A DNA stretch of 64,000 nt from Pseudoalteromonas ostreae (lineage in GTDB: Bacteria > Pseudomonadota > Gammaproteobacteria > Enterobacterales > Alteromonadaceae): assembly GCF_018069805.1 (NCBI RefSeq), contig NZ_JAGPYN010000014.1:1-64000 (forward strand). Reading direction: 5' to 3'. The notes beneath the pieces were generated by a model. It had not been told where the DNA came from, made no database searches, and worked only from the letters and a program-made list of their open reading frames with translations. A program made the translations under genes and the position numbers. Every line of letters starts with the position of its first letter. The stretch's first letter is position 1. Positions 26,248 to 35,344 of the stretch are shown piece after piece.

Positions 26248-26565
26248 AATAGATTATTCTCTTCTTTAAATAGTACAACCTTAGCGTTATTTCATCATCC
26301 TCGTATTAGCAATATTCGATTTAAGCACAGCTCAACGCGGCGCACTATCACACGGTTTATTTCAACTATTTTAATTACCGTGTCTATTGAAGCGTTATTC
26401 ACGATGTTTAAGGAAGTGCTGGGGCAGTCGTAGTATTTATTACCGGCAATTTATATGATGTTGGCGGTTGTAGGGCTATTGATTGCGTTGGCTATTTATG
26501 TGTATTTAGAGACAAAAGCCGAAACCTTATTATTGAGCGAACAAGGCAATAAGAAGGGGCATTAA
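26248..26565 (+). pseudogene. Decayed membrane-protein gene remnant
   Basis: One frame stays open from 26248 to the TAG at 26431-26433 and continues to a TAA at 26563-26565. The first part reads RISNIRFKHSSTRRTITRF then STILITVSIEALFTMF; the second YLLPAIYMMLAVVGLLIALA then IYVYLETKAE. These are two plausible membrane helices separated by an in-frame stop, with no start codon and no ribosome-binding site. It looks like the C-terminal remnant of a small inner-membrane protein. Family not recognised. Confidence 0.5.
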
Positions 26566-26608
26566 TAAAACGGGGTAGGTGCTAAATGCCTACCCCAACT
26601 TAAGTTAT

Positions 26609-28228
26609 TTATTCTGTGCGGTCTTGGGCACGACGAGTTTTAAAATCTGAATCGGCTTGCCATTTTGGCCAATCACCGTTGTTTGCCAACTGTGATGCGA
26701 TATCAACAATTAACTCGATGTCTTGTTTTACACCAGCTAATGACCAGTGAGCTGAGTAATCATCAGCTTCTTTATGGTATTTATGGGCAATATAATCAGG
26801 ATCCGTATCACCTAAACTCATAAACAGTAAACCAGGTACGCCTTGTTTAGCTAGTGAAAAGTGATCTGAGCGGAAGAATAGGCCGTTTTGTGGCACGGGA
26901 TCCATTTTTACATGACGGCCTTGTTTGCTTGCGGCTTTGCTAAGGTAGTCTTCCATTTGTGATAAACCTTTACCGTATTGCAGTATGTAATCGGTGCCAT
27001 CTAGCACATTCATACCATCAATATTTAACAGAGCGACCATCTGCTTGGTAGGGATAAGTTCGCCACTGGCAAATTGCTCTGAGCCAATTAACCCTGTTTC
27101 TTCGGCGGTAAAGTTTGCAAAAATAATCGAGCGCTTAAACGGTTTTTGTTTATGTATGTTACTTAATATACGAGCTATTTCAATTGTGGCTGCACTGCCT
27201 GAGGCATTATCAACTGCACCATTATAAATTTTTGGCCCGCTATCAGTTTGCTTAGTGCCAAAATGATCCCAATGTGCGCTGACCACAATATATTCATCAG
27301 GCGCTTCACTGCCCGTTAATTGCGCAACAACATTGTGTGATTTAGCGTGTGACACTTCGTTTTTAAACGCAAGGTTGGCTGTTAAATTAAGCGCAGTAGC
27401 TTTAAAGTCATCGTTAAGTGCTTGTTGCTTTAATTGTTGATAGCTCAAGTTTGCTGATTTAAATAACTGCTCGGTTGCATCGAGTGTTAGCCAACCCATT
27501 ACCGGTAGTTCTGATGCGTTTAGGTTGTTATCCATTAAGGTGTATTTTGTGCCTGTATTTGAGCTTTCAACTACGCCCCAAGGATATGCAGCTGGCGCTG
27601 TTTCGTGCACAATAAATACTGCGGCTGCGCCTTGGCGAGCGGCTTCTTCGTATTTGTAAGTCCAGCGACCGTAGTAGGTCATGGCGTTGCCGGTAAATAG
27701 CGCATCGTTTTGCGTAGCAAACCCAGGATCATTTACTAACACAACAACCGTTTTACCCGTTACATCAATATTTTTATAATCATTCCAATTATACTCGGGC
27801 GCATTAATGCCATAACCAACAAATACTACCTCTGAATCACGAACATCAATAAGTGGCTGTAATTGCTTCGTTCGCGCCGTAAAATCTTTACCAGCAGTAA
27901 AGCTCAAGTCGCCAATTTTTAATTGCATGTTTTGGTCAGCGGTTACCATCGCCATTTTTACTGGCTGTAAAAACTTATTATTATATGCGCCAGTTAATCC
28001 AAGCGCTTGGTATTGATCACTTAAGTAACCCACAGTTTTTATTTCACCGCGCGTTAATGGACCGCGTCCTTCAAATTCGTCTGAGGCAAGGGTTTTAATA
28101 TGTTGTTTAATATTGCTTAAATTTACACCGGTTGTATTGTCAAGCGTTGCTTGTTCTTGAGCAGGCTCTGAACAGCCAGCTAAGCCTAATAATAAAGTTA
28201 CACTGAGCGACTTAAAAAGAGGAAACAT
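26609..28228 (-). CDS. M28-family zinc aminopeptidase lipoprotein
   Basis: 539 aa. The N-terminus ends in LAGC, a lipobox, so it is exported and probably lipid-anchored. A PA (protease-associated) insert occupies about 120-270, and the M28 catalytic domain follows with VVSAHWDHFG (zinc His/Asp), NGAVDNASGSAA (bridging Asp), FTAEETGLIGSE (catalytic Glu pair), LLNIDGMN and FRSDHFSLAKQGVP. All metal ligands appear intact. It probably trims peptides in the periplasm or at the outer membrane for nutrition. Alone on its strand. Confidence 0.88.
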   Translation of the reverse strand: MFPLFKSLSVTLLLGLAGCSEPAQEQATLDNTTGVNLSNIKQHIKTLASDEFEGRGPLTRGEIKTVGYLSDQYQALGLTGAYNNKFLQPVKMAMVTADQNMQLKIGDLSFTAGKDFTARTKQLQPLIDVRDSEVVFVGYGINAPEYNWNDYKNIDVTGKTVVVLVNDPGFATQNDALFTGNAMTYYGRWTYKYEEAARQGAAAVFIVHETAPAAYPWGVVESSNTGTKYTLMDNNLNASELPVMGWLTLDATEQLFKSANLSYQQLKQQALNDDFKATALNLTANLAFKNEVSHAKSHNVVAQLTGSEAPDEYIVVSAHWDHFGTKQTDSGPKIYNGAVDNASGSAATIEIARILSNIHKQKPFKRSIIFANFTAEETGLIGSEQFASGELIPTKQMVALLNIDGMNVLDGTDYILQYGKGLSQMEDYLSKAASKQGRHVKMDPVPQNGLFFRSDHFSLAKQGVPGLLFMSLGDTDPDYIAHKYHKEADDYSAHWSLAGVKQDIELIVDIASQLANNGDWPKWQADSDFKTRRAQDRTE

Positions 28229-28460
28229 AATTGCAGATTTTTAAGGATACATACTGTGACTATATGGGGTGTCGGTTTTGCTGTCTAGTTTTTTGCCATG
28301 AAGCGCAGATATTTTTATAAAATACAATTAGTTGATTTTGGGTACTATGATTTAGGGGCTGAATTAAATTTCGTTGGGTGAAAGGAACTGGCGCAGAAGT
28401 TGTGTGGGGAAAGCTAAAAGCCAGCGAAGAGTGCCGGCCTTTTGCAACAAAATAACACGT

Positions 28461-28700
28461 TTAAGCGTCAGCTTTCTTTACGCGGATCTTGCTTTTATCA
28501 ACAGTACTTTGATTCAATGCTTTGATTGCTACAGCAGCTTCTGCATCGTTTGGCATTTCTACAAAGGCAAAGCCTTTCGATTGGCCGGTTTCTTTATCGA
28601 GTACTAAATTACAATCGGCTACTTTACCGTGTTCAGTAAAAAGTACGCGGATTTCATGTTCAGTGATAGTACGTGATAAGTTTCTAACTAATAGTTTCAT
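28461..28700 (-). CDS. RRM RNA-binding protein
   Basis: 79-aa single RNA-recognition motif. RNP2 is KLLVRNL and RNP1 is KGFAFVEM, both complete; a short basic tail (KSKIRVKKADA) follows. Bacterial proteins of this type are often cold-induced RNA chaperones; that role is inferred. Divergent from the unknown gene at 28895. It was probably the gene beyond lipA's convergent neighbour before the transposon arrived. Confidence 0.88.
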   Translation of the reverse strand: MKLLVRNLSRTITEHEIRVLFTEHGKVADCNLVLDKETGQSKGFAFVEMPNDAEAAVAIKALNQSTVDKSKIRVKKADA

Positions 28701-28894
28701 AAAGAACCATGTTTTAAAAATAACAGGGGGGATTGTCTCAAGGAAAAGCCGTTTGACCTAATGATTAATTGCAAACCGCAAAAATAGTTTTAGGCTGATA
28801 GCCAAAGAATAAAATAAGTTCTCTTATCATAAACAGTTAAAGCATAAGAATAGTTAGCCGATAACAACTTAGCTATAAAAAACAAGGACGTAAT

Positions 28895-29605
28895 ATGCAA
28901 GTTAACTCGCAAGATACATATCCACTATTGCAACCTACTTCAAACAGTTCGGTGGTTGAAATCAACACTCCAGTGAATAGTAAAGAGCAATTAAAGAGTG
29001 AAATGGAGCGCCTAGCGAAGGACATCTATCACAAAGAGCAGTTTAAAGAGCCTGATGCAACCTACTATAAGCCTGTAAATAAAGATACCAATATATTAAG
29101 ACCTATTGAAGAGGTTATGTATGATATTGGAGTCGCTACAGCTCATTTGTATATGCCTAGTGGTGATGTCCCTAACGCAGTTGAGAAGATGCTTTCACCC
29201 TATGATAGCGTTATGGCTGAATTAAGGAGTGAACAGCCTTCTTTAGCAAATAAAAGTTGGGGTATTGCTATCAATGAGTCAGGTGAGCTTACAGTAACTG
29301 GTTCTCTTAATGATGATGAAAAGGCAATCATTGCAGGAAAACTAAATAGCAATGAAGAGCTAGTCACTGCCGTTAATGATTTTAAGTCTAATTATTTAAA
29401 GTATATTAAGATGGAGCCTAGGGGCTGGGGTAATTATGACGTAAATGAAAGTAATTTTGCGGACGTCTTTGATTTTAGAGAAATGTTAGAAAGCTCAAGG
29501 AGTAGCGAAGAGTTTAAAGCAACGTGGGATTATGAAACAAATTGGCTTAAGTTGAATGATAATGTTTCAGCACAATTGAGAAGCAATGCTTCGAAACGAA
29601 AATAA
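28895..29605 (+). CDS. Hypothetical soluble protein, 236 aa
   Basis: Not recognised. Soluble, acidic/polar, no signal peptide or membrane helix; the N-terminal 30 residues are Ser/Thr/Asn-rich and look disordered, and the middle contains a predicted helical EQLKSEMERLAKDIYHKEQ segment. AAGGAC precedes the ATG. It ends 43 bp before the bidirectional terminator that originally served lipA from the other side, so it lies outside the transposon and was a convergent neighbour of lipA. Function unknown. Confidence 0.65.
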   Translation: MQVNSQDTYPLLQPTSNSSVVEINTPVNSKEQLKSEMERLAKDIYHKEQFKEPDATYYKPVNKDTNILRPIEEVMYDIGVATAHLYMPSGDVPNAVEKMLSPYDSVMAELRSEQPSLANKSWGIAINESGELTVTGSLNDDEKAIIAGKLNSNEELVTAVNDFKSNYLKYIKMEPRGWGNYDVNESNFADVFDFREMLESSRSSEEFKATWDYETNWLKLNDNVSAQLRSNASKRK

Positions 29606-29647
29606 ACTTTAAGGGTTTAGCATGAAAGGTAAGACCATTAATATAAC

Positions 29648-29689
29648 AAAAAAGCCGTTAGTGATTTAATCCATTACTAACGGCTTTTT
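29648..29689. terminator. Bidirectional terminator; original lipA terminator
   Basis: AAAAAGCCGTTAGT and ACTAACGGCTTTTT form a 14-bp stem including the A/T tracts around a 14-nt loop, with T-rich sequence on both strands. It stops the 28895 gene from the left. On the minus strand it lies about 20 bp beyond the reconstructed native lipA stop codon (TAA at 29706-29708 read on the minus strand), so it was lipA's terminator before the insertion separated them by 17.5 kb. Confidence 0.8.
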
Positions 29690-29713
29690 CAATTTTGTAA
29701 AAATGATTACTTC

Positions 29714-29718
29714 ACTTC
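29714..29718. repeat. Target-site duplication, tnsA-side copy
   Basis: ACTTC directly before the terminal TGTGAATT; matches 47252-47256 beyond the other end. A further ACTTC at 29709-29713 belongs to the native lipA tail (GAAGTGAAGTAA on the minus strand), so the tandem pair here is target plus duplication. Confidence 0.85.
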
Positions 29719-29845
29719 TGTGAATTACAACGTTCTGTTGTACTATATTTAATCTATACATTCATTTTTACATTGTTTTGGACTACTGTTCTAAGATGAT
29801 GATTAAAATTAACGACTTATTACATTAATAAAATGTACTGGTTTG
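29719..29845 (+). repeat. tnsA-proximal transposon end with TnsB-site candidates
   Basis: Terminal TGTGAATTACAACGTTCTG followed by three same-direction repeats with a GTACT-type core: TGTTGTACTA (core 29740), TTTTGGACTA (core 29780) and AAATGTACTG (core 29835). The inward spacing of about 40-55 bp is like the spaced sites of one Tn7 end. In Tn7 nomenclature the tnsA-proximal end is the right end. Confidence 0.7.
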
Positions 29846-29890
29846 AATACTGATTTTACTTAAATTATAGCTCATAGAAGTAAGTTTATT

Positions 29891-30535
29891 ATGCCAATCA
29901 GAAAAATTCCCAAAAACTATAGAAACGTTACAGGTATTGCCGCCCACTCAAAAGCACAGGGGCAAGCTATGTTCGAGTCTACTTTGGAGCGTGATTTTTT
30001 AATGCTCTTAGAGTTTGATAAAAATGTAGATGGTTTTGAAGTTCAGCCTATTAAACTAAAGTGGTTAAATGAGCAGGGTAAAAGCCGTTCATATACGCCT
30101 GATACGTTGGTTTATTATAAGAAACAAACACAATGTCCTACATTATTTGAAGTGAAGTATCGAAGTGACATTAAAGAAAATTGGAAAATATTAAAACCTA
30201 AATTTAAAGCCGCTATACGTTTTTGTCGTGAAAATGGTTGGAAGTTTAAATTAATAACTGAGGTGGAAATAAAAACTACTTACTTGGAATCAGTAAAGTT
30301 CTTATTGCCATTTGTTAGACGTGGTGCAGAAAATGAAGATGATATGATGATCCTTGATGACAAGCTGTCACAACTCAAAGTAACAACACCTAAAAACCTA
30401 ATATCATCTATTTACAGTGACGAAATAAACCAAGCTTCACTTTTGCCAACTCTATGGTATTTAATTGGAGGCAGGCAAATTCAAATAGACTTAGCATCCA
30501 AGATAACGATGTCTAGTAAGATTTGGAAGGGGTAA
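29891..30535 (+). CDS. tnsA: Transposase subunit TnsA (endonuclease)
   Basis: 214-aa TnsA, the restriction-enzyme-like nuclease that cuts the 5' ends of the element so that it moves by cut-and-paste rather than co-integration. Catalytic residues are seen in TLERDF (Glu33), YTPDTL (Asp71) and FEVKY (Glu87, Lys89), corresponding to the E/D/Q-x-K set of Tn7 TnsA. It is shorter than Tn7 TnsA (273 aa) mainly in the C-terminal part that contacts TnsC, as in the Tn6022 branch. First of four tightly packed genes; 8 bp to tnsB. Confidence 0.9.
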   Translation: MPIRKIPKNYRNVTGIAAHSKAQGQAMFESTLERDFLMLLEFDKNVDGFEVQPIKLKWLNEQGKSRSYTPDTLVYYKKQTQCPTLFEVKYRSDIKENWKILKPKFKAAIRFCRENGWKFKLITEVEIKTTYLESVKFLLPFVRRGAENEDDMMILDDKLSQLKVTTPKNLISSIYSDEINQASLLPTLWYLIGGRQIQIDLASKITMSSKIWKG

Positions 30536-30542
30536 CTTAAAG

Positions 30543-32408
30543 ATGGACTCATCAACATTAATTAAAATTGAACTAGGTCAAAAAGTTTCATATGAGGGGC
30601 ATAACTACAGAATTGCAGAGCTTATTGATTTGTCTCAGGTAATTATTGTGAATGAAACTACAGGTGTCTCATTTACTGTTCCTATCGCTAAGTTAGATAA
30701 TAAAAAACCGTCTACGCCAACGCAAGTTGAGGATCTCTTAAATATTACAGGTGAGTCTTGGAGTATTGCTAAGTCACGGCTAAAAATAATTAAACCGTTA
30801 CTGGATTTACCTAGACGAAGCCGCTCAGATGTACAGCATGTCGCAGCTGATAATAATCTTCACACGAATACATTGTATGGTTGGTTAAAGCATTATGAAA
30901 CGTCAGGTTTATTATCGTCACTCTTGCCTAAAGTTAGGCGAGATCGCGGTTCTACTAAGTTTGATGATGAAATAGAAGAAGTTATTAAAAAAGCAATCGC
31001 TACTGAATATTTAACTAAACAAAGAAAATCACAGCGAATGGTAATTGACGAGGTAAAAAAGCTATGCCGTCAACAAGGCTTAACGCCACCTCATGACAAT
31101 ACTATTCGAAATAGAATAAAAGCATTACCTCTTGAGTTAGTTGCTTTGCGAAGACAAGGGCGGAAAGTTTCAGATAATACATTCCGTCCAATTAAAGGTA
31201 AGTTTCCTGGCGCAGACTGGCCGTTATCGGTCGTGCAAATTGACCACACAAAATTAGATATTATTTTAGTTGATGATCATTATCGAAAAGCGATAGGTAG
31301 GCCATGGATAACACTTGCTTTTGATGTATATAGTCGAATGATTACTGGATTTTATGTTTCTTTTGATCCTCCAAGTGCAATGACCACTGGGCTATGTTTA
31401 ATTCATTCAATTCTGCCTAAAGAGCAGTGGCTAGCTAAGTACGATATTAATGGGGAGTGGCCTCTTTGGGGGCTGCCTGCAAAAATACATGTTGATAACG
31501 CTAAAGAGTTTCGCGGTAATATGCTTCAAAAAGCATGTGAGCAATATAATATTGATATTGAATGGAGGCCTGTTGCAAGGCCAAACTTTGGAGCGCATGT
31601 TGAACGTGTACTCGGAACTTTTTCAAAAGAAATTCATGCTTTACCAGGCTCTACTTTTTCTAATACGGCAGAGAAAGGAGACTATGACTCAGAATCCAAA
31701 GCATCAATGACACTAACAGAGTTCGAGCATTGGTTAGCAAATTATGTTGTTAACGTTTATCACCAAAAAATACACTCTATGATAGGCATGACACCTATCG
31801 CCCAGTATAAGCAAGGTATTTTAGGTGACGAACATAACCCTGGATGTGGTTTGCCTGCAAGAATTAAAGATGAAGAGCGCTTAAAATTTGATTTTATGCC
31901 GTATGAACTTCGTTCAATACTCGACTATGGCGTTGTTATCGACAAAGTTCATTACTACCATGATGTTTTACGTCCTTGGATTAACGCACCTGATGAAAAT
32001 GAACCTAAAAGAAAGCGTAAGTTTATTTTTAGACGAGATCCTAGAGATATTAGTCAAATTTGGTTTTATGACCCCGAGTTACACTCTCACTTTGCTATAC
32101 CATATAGAGACACTTCGCACCCAGCAATAAGCATATGGGAACTTCGAGAGGCCGTTTCTAGAGCTGAGGCTCAAGGTCGAGAAACGCTCAATGAACATGC
32201 CATTTTTGAAGCTTATGAAAAAATGAGAGAAATTGAACTCGAAGCTGTTCATAAAACCAAAGCCGCGCGGCGCTCAGTACAGCGAAGAAAAATACATGCA
32301 CAAACTGAAAACTCAACACCCAAAAATGATCGAATAACAGATGTGGATTTTGATGATATTACTGAAATTGAAATAGAGCCGTTCGATGAAATGGATGACT
32401 GGTCATGA
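30543..32408 (+). CDS. tnsB: Transposase subunit TnsB (DDE integrase)
   Basis: 621-aa Mu/Tn7-type DDE transposase (TniA-like) that binds the ends and joins the 3' ends to the target. The N-terminal 200 residues hold helix-turn-helix DNA-binding domains (NNLHTNTLYGWLKHYE). The rve core follows with the catalytic triad Asp234 (VVQIDHT), Asp318 (IHVDNAKEF) and Glu354 (GAHVERV), the last two 36 residues apart as expected. A C-terminal Mu-type beta-barrel and a Glu/Arg-rich tail that should contact TnsC end the protein. Overlaps tnsC by 4 bp (ATGA). Confidence 0.93.
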   Translation: MDSSTLIKIELGQKVSYEGHNYRIAELIDLSQVIIVNETTGVSFTVPIAKLDNKKPSTPTQVEDLLNITGESWSIAKSRLKIIKPLLDLPRRSRSDVQHVAADNNLHTNTLYGWLKHYETSGLLSSLLPKVRRDRGSTKFDDEIEEVIKKAIATEYLTKQRKSQRMVIDEVKKLCRQQGLTPPHDNTIRNRIKALPLELVALRRQGRKVSDNTFRPIKGKFPGADWPLSVVQIDHTKLDIILVDDHYRKAIGRPWITLAFDVYSRMITGFYVSFDPPSAMTTGLCLIHSILPKEQWLAKYDINGEWPLWGLPAKIHVDNAKEFRGNMLQKACEQYNIDIEWRPVARPNFGAHVERVLGTFSKEIHALPGSTFSNTAEKGDYDSESKASMTLTEFEHWLANYVVNVYHQKIHSMIGMTPIAQYKQGILGDEHNPGCGLPARIKDEERLKFDFMPYELRSILDYGVVIDKVHYYHDVLRPWINAPDENEPKRKRKFIFRRDPRDISQIWFYDPELHSHFAIPYRDTSHPAISIWELREAVSRAEAQGRETLNEHAIFEAYEKMREIELEAVHKTKAARRSVQRRKIHAQTENSTPKNDRITDVDFDDITEIEIEPFDEMDDWS

Positions 32409-33298
32409 GCTATAAGCATTTAAGTGAGCAAGCCATTGAGCAATTAACGCTTGATGATGAACTACGAATTGAAAAAATTCGTTCTGATCGTTGGATTGGC
32501 TATCCTAAAGCAAAGTCTGTACTGACAAAGTTGGATGACCTAATGTCGTACCCACGAATTGAGCGAATGCCCAATATGCTGATTGTTGGTGATACCAACA
32601 ATGGTAAAACGATGCTTACCAAACGATTTTTGAAACAGTACCCAGCTAAAGATAACCCCAATGGTGATGGAGTGCTTGCACCTGTATTATTAGTGCAAGC
32701 GCCTCCTGTTCCCGATGAGGGACGTTTTTATAATGCAATACTGGAGTTACTATTTGCGCCATATAGGCCAAGTGAACGAGTTGATAAAAAGCAATTTCAA
32801 GTGATCAAATTATTGCGCTACATTGGCACAAAAATGTTGGTCATAGATGAAATTCATCATATCTTGGCGGGTAATTTAAATCGACAACGTGCATTTTTGA
32901 ATGTACTTAAATACCTTGGTAATGAGTTACAAATATCAATTGTTGGGGTTGGGACTAAAGACGCGTTTAGAGCGTTGCAGTCAGACCCTCAATTAGCTAA
33001 CCGTTTTGAGCCAGTATTGTTACCTCGATGGGAGTTTAATCAGGATTTTTTAAGGTTACTAGTGAGTTTTGAACGTATGTTGCCATTAAGAAAGCCCTCA
33101 AATTTACATGCTAAAAGCTTAGCTATGCAACTATTCTCAATGTGTGAGGGCTATATTGGAGAGCTTTCACGATTACTTAATGATGCAGCCGTTTATGCGG
33201 TTAAAAATAATATAGAAGCAATCACACCAATAGTATTAGATAAAATAAACTGGGTAACACCCTCACAAAGAAAGCGTCAGTTAGACAAGGCAATTTAA
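32405..33298 (+). CDS. tnsC: Transposition AAA+ regulator TnsC (TniB-like)
   Basis: 297-aa AAA+ ATPase linking target-site protein to the transposase. Walker A is GDTNNGKT (residues 62-69), Walker B MLVIDE (Asp148, Glu149), and a sensor-1 region IVGVGTKDAF is present. The short length is that of TniB/TnsC from Tn5053- and Tn6022-type elements, well below Tn7 TnsC (555 aa). Overlaps tnsB and is followed directly by tniQ (stop codon next to ATG), so the four core genes form one operon. Confidence 0.92.
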   Translation: MSYKHLSEQAIEQLTLDDELRIEKIRSDRWIGYPKAKSVLTKLDDLMSYPRIERMPNMLIVGDTNNGKTMLTKRFLKQYPAKDNPNGDGVLAPVLLVQAPPVPDEGRFYNAILELLFAPYRPSERVDKKQFQVIKLLRYIGTKMLVIDEIHHILAGNLNRQRAFLNVLKYLGNELQISIVGVGTKDAFRALQSDPQLANRFEPVLLPRWEFNQDFLRLLVSFERMLPLRKPSNLHAKSLAMQLFSMCEGYIGELSRLLNDAAVYAVKNNIEAITPIVLDKINWVTPSQRKRQLDKAI

Positions 33299-34261
33299 AT
33301 GTTGTCTGGAAAATTATGGCCAGCTCATCCGCACCCATTACCAGGGGAGTGTTTATCTTCATGGATGGTGCGAACTGCACATCACAATGGCCTTAAAGTA
33401 CAAAGCTTTGGTCATTTTGCTTTTAATAAGCGTTATGAACTTTGGAATAGGGATATAGATAGGCTAGCGCCTGAAAGCTTGTTAGAGCAGATGTCAGTAA
33501 AAACGGGGGTAACACTTAAGGAAACAAAGAAAACAACGCTAAGTCTATTTGAAGGGCGTTTATTTGAGTCTACAAGCCTGTCAGGTCAGCTACGCTGGAT
33601 AACACCGCTTAAATTATATCATCGCATTTATGCAGGTTTTGGTATGCAATATTGTCCCTTATGCTTAGCTGAAAGTACAGACGCTTATTATCGAATTGCT
33701 TGGCGAGTGGCTTTTTATACTTTTTGCCCAAAACACTTAATACTCATGGAAGATAGGTGTAGACATTGTGGAATGGCAGTTGCCTTTCACCGAATAGAGC
33801 TTGGCAAATATCACCAGTTAGATGCTCCAGATCTAGCGGTGTGTTGGAAATGCGGGCTAAGCTTAACTGATTTCACTCCTACTCCTGTTAGTATTTGGCA
33901 CCAGAATGTACATCGAAGGTGGAAATGGAAGTTAGCGGTGTTAGACCGTGGTTTTGTTAATTCAGGTCAAATAAAGACCCAAAGACTTAATTTACTGCAT
34001 CAGCTTTGTAGAATTATTGCCTCACATTCGTTGGCTCCCGATTTGCAGCAATACTTATGTGAAAAAACAGATATGCCGTTTCAACATATAAGTGATGTAA
34101 AAGTAGCATTTGAGCAACGCTCTTTATCTGAGAGGCATTATATTTTAGAACTCGCATGGTGGTTAATCGAAAAATATCCTAGGAAGATTATTGAAGCCAT
34201 AAAGTGCAATAAGTTACGACCTCATTATCTCTATAAAGATATACCGAGTCTAAGATTTTAG
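33299..34261 (+). CDS. tniQ: Target-selection protein TniQ/TnsD-like
   Basis: 320-aa TniQ. The N-terminal signature PLPGECLSSWMVRTAHHNG is typical. Zinc-ligand pairs follow in order: CPLC, CPKH, CRHCG and CWKCG. The C-terminal third is helical and could read the target DNA. It is far shorter than Tn7 TnsD (508 aa). As the only TniQ in the element it is the prime candidate for recognising the lipA 3' end; that assignment is inference from the insertion site. Its stop codon is 82 bp from the convergent WYL-repressor gene. Confidence 0.88.
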   Translation: MLSGKLWPAHPHPLPGECLSSWMVRTAHHNGLKVQSFGHFAFNKRYELWNRDIDRLAPESLLEQMSVKTGVTLKETKKTTLSLFEGRLFESTSLSGQLRWITPLKLYHRIYAGFGMQYCPLCLAESTDAYYRIAWRVAFYTFCPKHLILMEDRCRHCGMAVAFHRIELGKYHQLDAPDLAVCWKCGLSLTDFTPTPVSIWHQNVHRRWKWKLAVLDRGFVNSGQIKTQRLNLLHQLCRIIASHSLAPDLQQYLCEKTDMPFQHISDVKVAFEQRSLSERHYILELAWWLIEKYPRKIIEAIKCNKLRPHYLYKDIPSLRF

Positions 34262-34343
34262 TGGTAATTATTAATAGTGTATAACAAGTTTCTATAACAG
34301 AAATAACTAAGCATACTCAGCTGATTTTATTAAATACCACTGT

Positions 34344-35216
34344 TTATAACAACAAAATATTTTGCCAATTGGAACATTCAATTAATTGCCTTGGTGGCTC
34401 CAAATTCGAATCTAAATATAGATTTTTAATAATATAATAAGCTAACGGCTGTCGCATTTTTATATTCAATTGACCATTGAGCATATTAAAATCCATACTT
34501 ACTAATTTTTGTTGGGCTGGTGTTAGTTTTCTGTGGGGTTGTATCTTTAATTCAATGATATGTTCCCAAAGTTCGTCATCAGGTAAATTGGTATTAGTAG
34601 ATAAGTTTTTCTTTAACATCATGCGTGAGACTACAAAATCTCGATAATCATTTCTTAACATGCAAAATGCTCTTGTATGCCAACGCAGACCATCAAAAAT
34701 TAAATGTTGTGGAAAAATAATTCTAGTATCCCCATCCGGGTTTTTCATGCTGTGATATTTAATTTCAATACCAAGTTTTTGTTCGGCACAAATCACAAGA
34801 TTACGGATTGTTGATAATTCGGGCTGTCTATCTATCACAGGGGGGCTATATAGGTAATCGGGAGCATTCCCAGTCCATTGCATATTAAGAAAGCTATAAG
34901 ATAATAACGTATTGAGTGACTGTTTTCTTCCTACCGGTTGGAACAATGGTGTTGCCTTATACATTTTTTCTTTACGATCATAAATAACGTTGTTTTCTCT
35001 CAACTTGATGTAAATAGATATATCTTTACTGGCGTTAGTTTCATGTAAATCAAATTGTTTACAAATATCTTCCCTACGCAATCTACCTGACCAAAACAAA
35101 TGTGCATCAATAAAACGAAGTCTTTCTTTTCGAATAAAAGGCTCATCTAAATCATCAATAAGGTCATTAAACTCAATTTTGTTTGGTAAAAGGTATATTT
35201 GTTTTTTTTCAGTCAT
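34344..35216 (-). CDS. WYL-domain repressor, BrxR/CapW type
   Basis: 290 aa. Residues about 30-75 form a winged helix-turn-helix (RLRFIDAHLFWSGRLRRED), the arrangement of BrxR/CapW proteins that control defence islands. A WYL domain lies about 155-215 (FPQHLIFDGLRWHTRAF, then DYRDFVVSRM) with WHT in place of WYL, as I recall for BrxR/CapW. The C-terminal WCX-like extension follows. Divergent from jetABCD over a 125-bp gap that contains two matching direct repeats, so it likely represses both itself and jet. WYL domains of this group are thought to sense nucleic acid or nucleotide ligands. Confidence 0.8.
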   Translation of the reverse strand: MTEKKQIYLLPNKIEFNDLIDDLDEPFIRKERLRFIDAHLFWSGRLRREDICKQFDLHETNASKDISIYIKLRENNVIYDRKEKMYKATPLFQPVGRKQSLNTLLSYSFLNMQWTGNAPDYLYSPPVIDRQPELSTIRNLVICAEQKLGIEIKYHSMKNPDGDTRIIFPQHLIFDGLRWHTRAFCMLRNDYRDFVVSRMMLKKNLSTNTNLPDDELWEHIIELKIQPHRKLTPAQQKLVSMDFNMLNGQLNIKMRQPLAYYIIKNLYLDSNLEPPRQLIECSNWQNILLL

Positions 35217-35263
35217 ATTTTTGATACCAAATTAAATGATTACGCGACATTATAAACATTATA

Positions 35264-35280
35264 CATAGTAAAATGCTACG
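35264..35280 (+). promoter_or_regulatory. Direct repeat 1 in the repressor-jet promoter region
   Basis: CATAGTAAAATGCTACG; shares 14 of 17 bases with 35324-35340, exactly 60 bp away. Candidate operator for the BrxR/CapW-like repressor. Confidence 0.55.
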
Positions 35281-35323
35281 GGTACTTTACAGATAGGTTA
35301 TAAGATCGTACAATTTTTATACC

Positions 35324-35340
35324 CATAGTAAAACGCTATA
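35324..35340 (+). promoter_or_regulatory. Direct repeat 2, abutting the jetA start
   Basis: CATAGTAAAACGCTATA ends 1-4 bp before the candidate jetA start codons (GTG 35342, ATG 35345). No Shine-Dalgarno is seen, so a bound repressor here would cover the start region and the jet mRNA could be leaderless. Confidence 0.55.
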
Positions 35341-35344
35341 CGTG

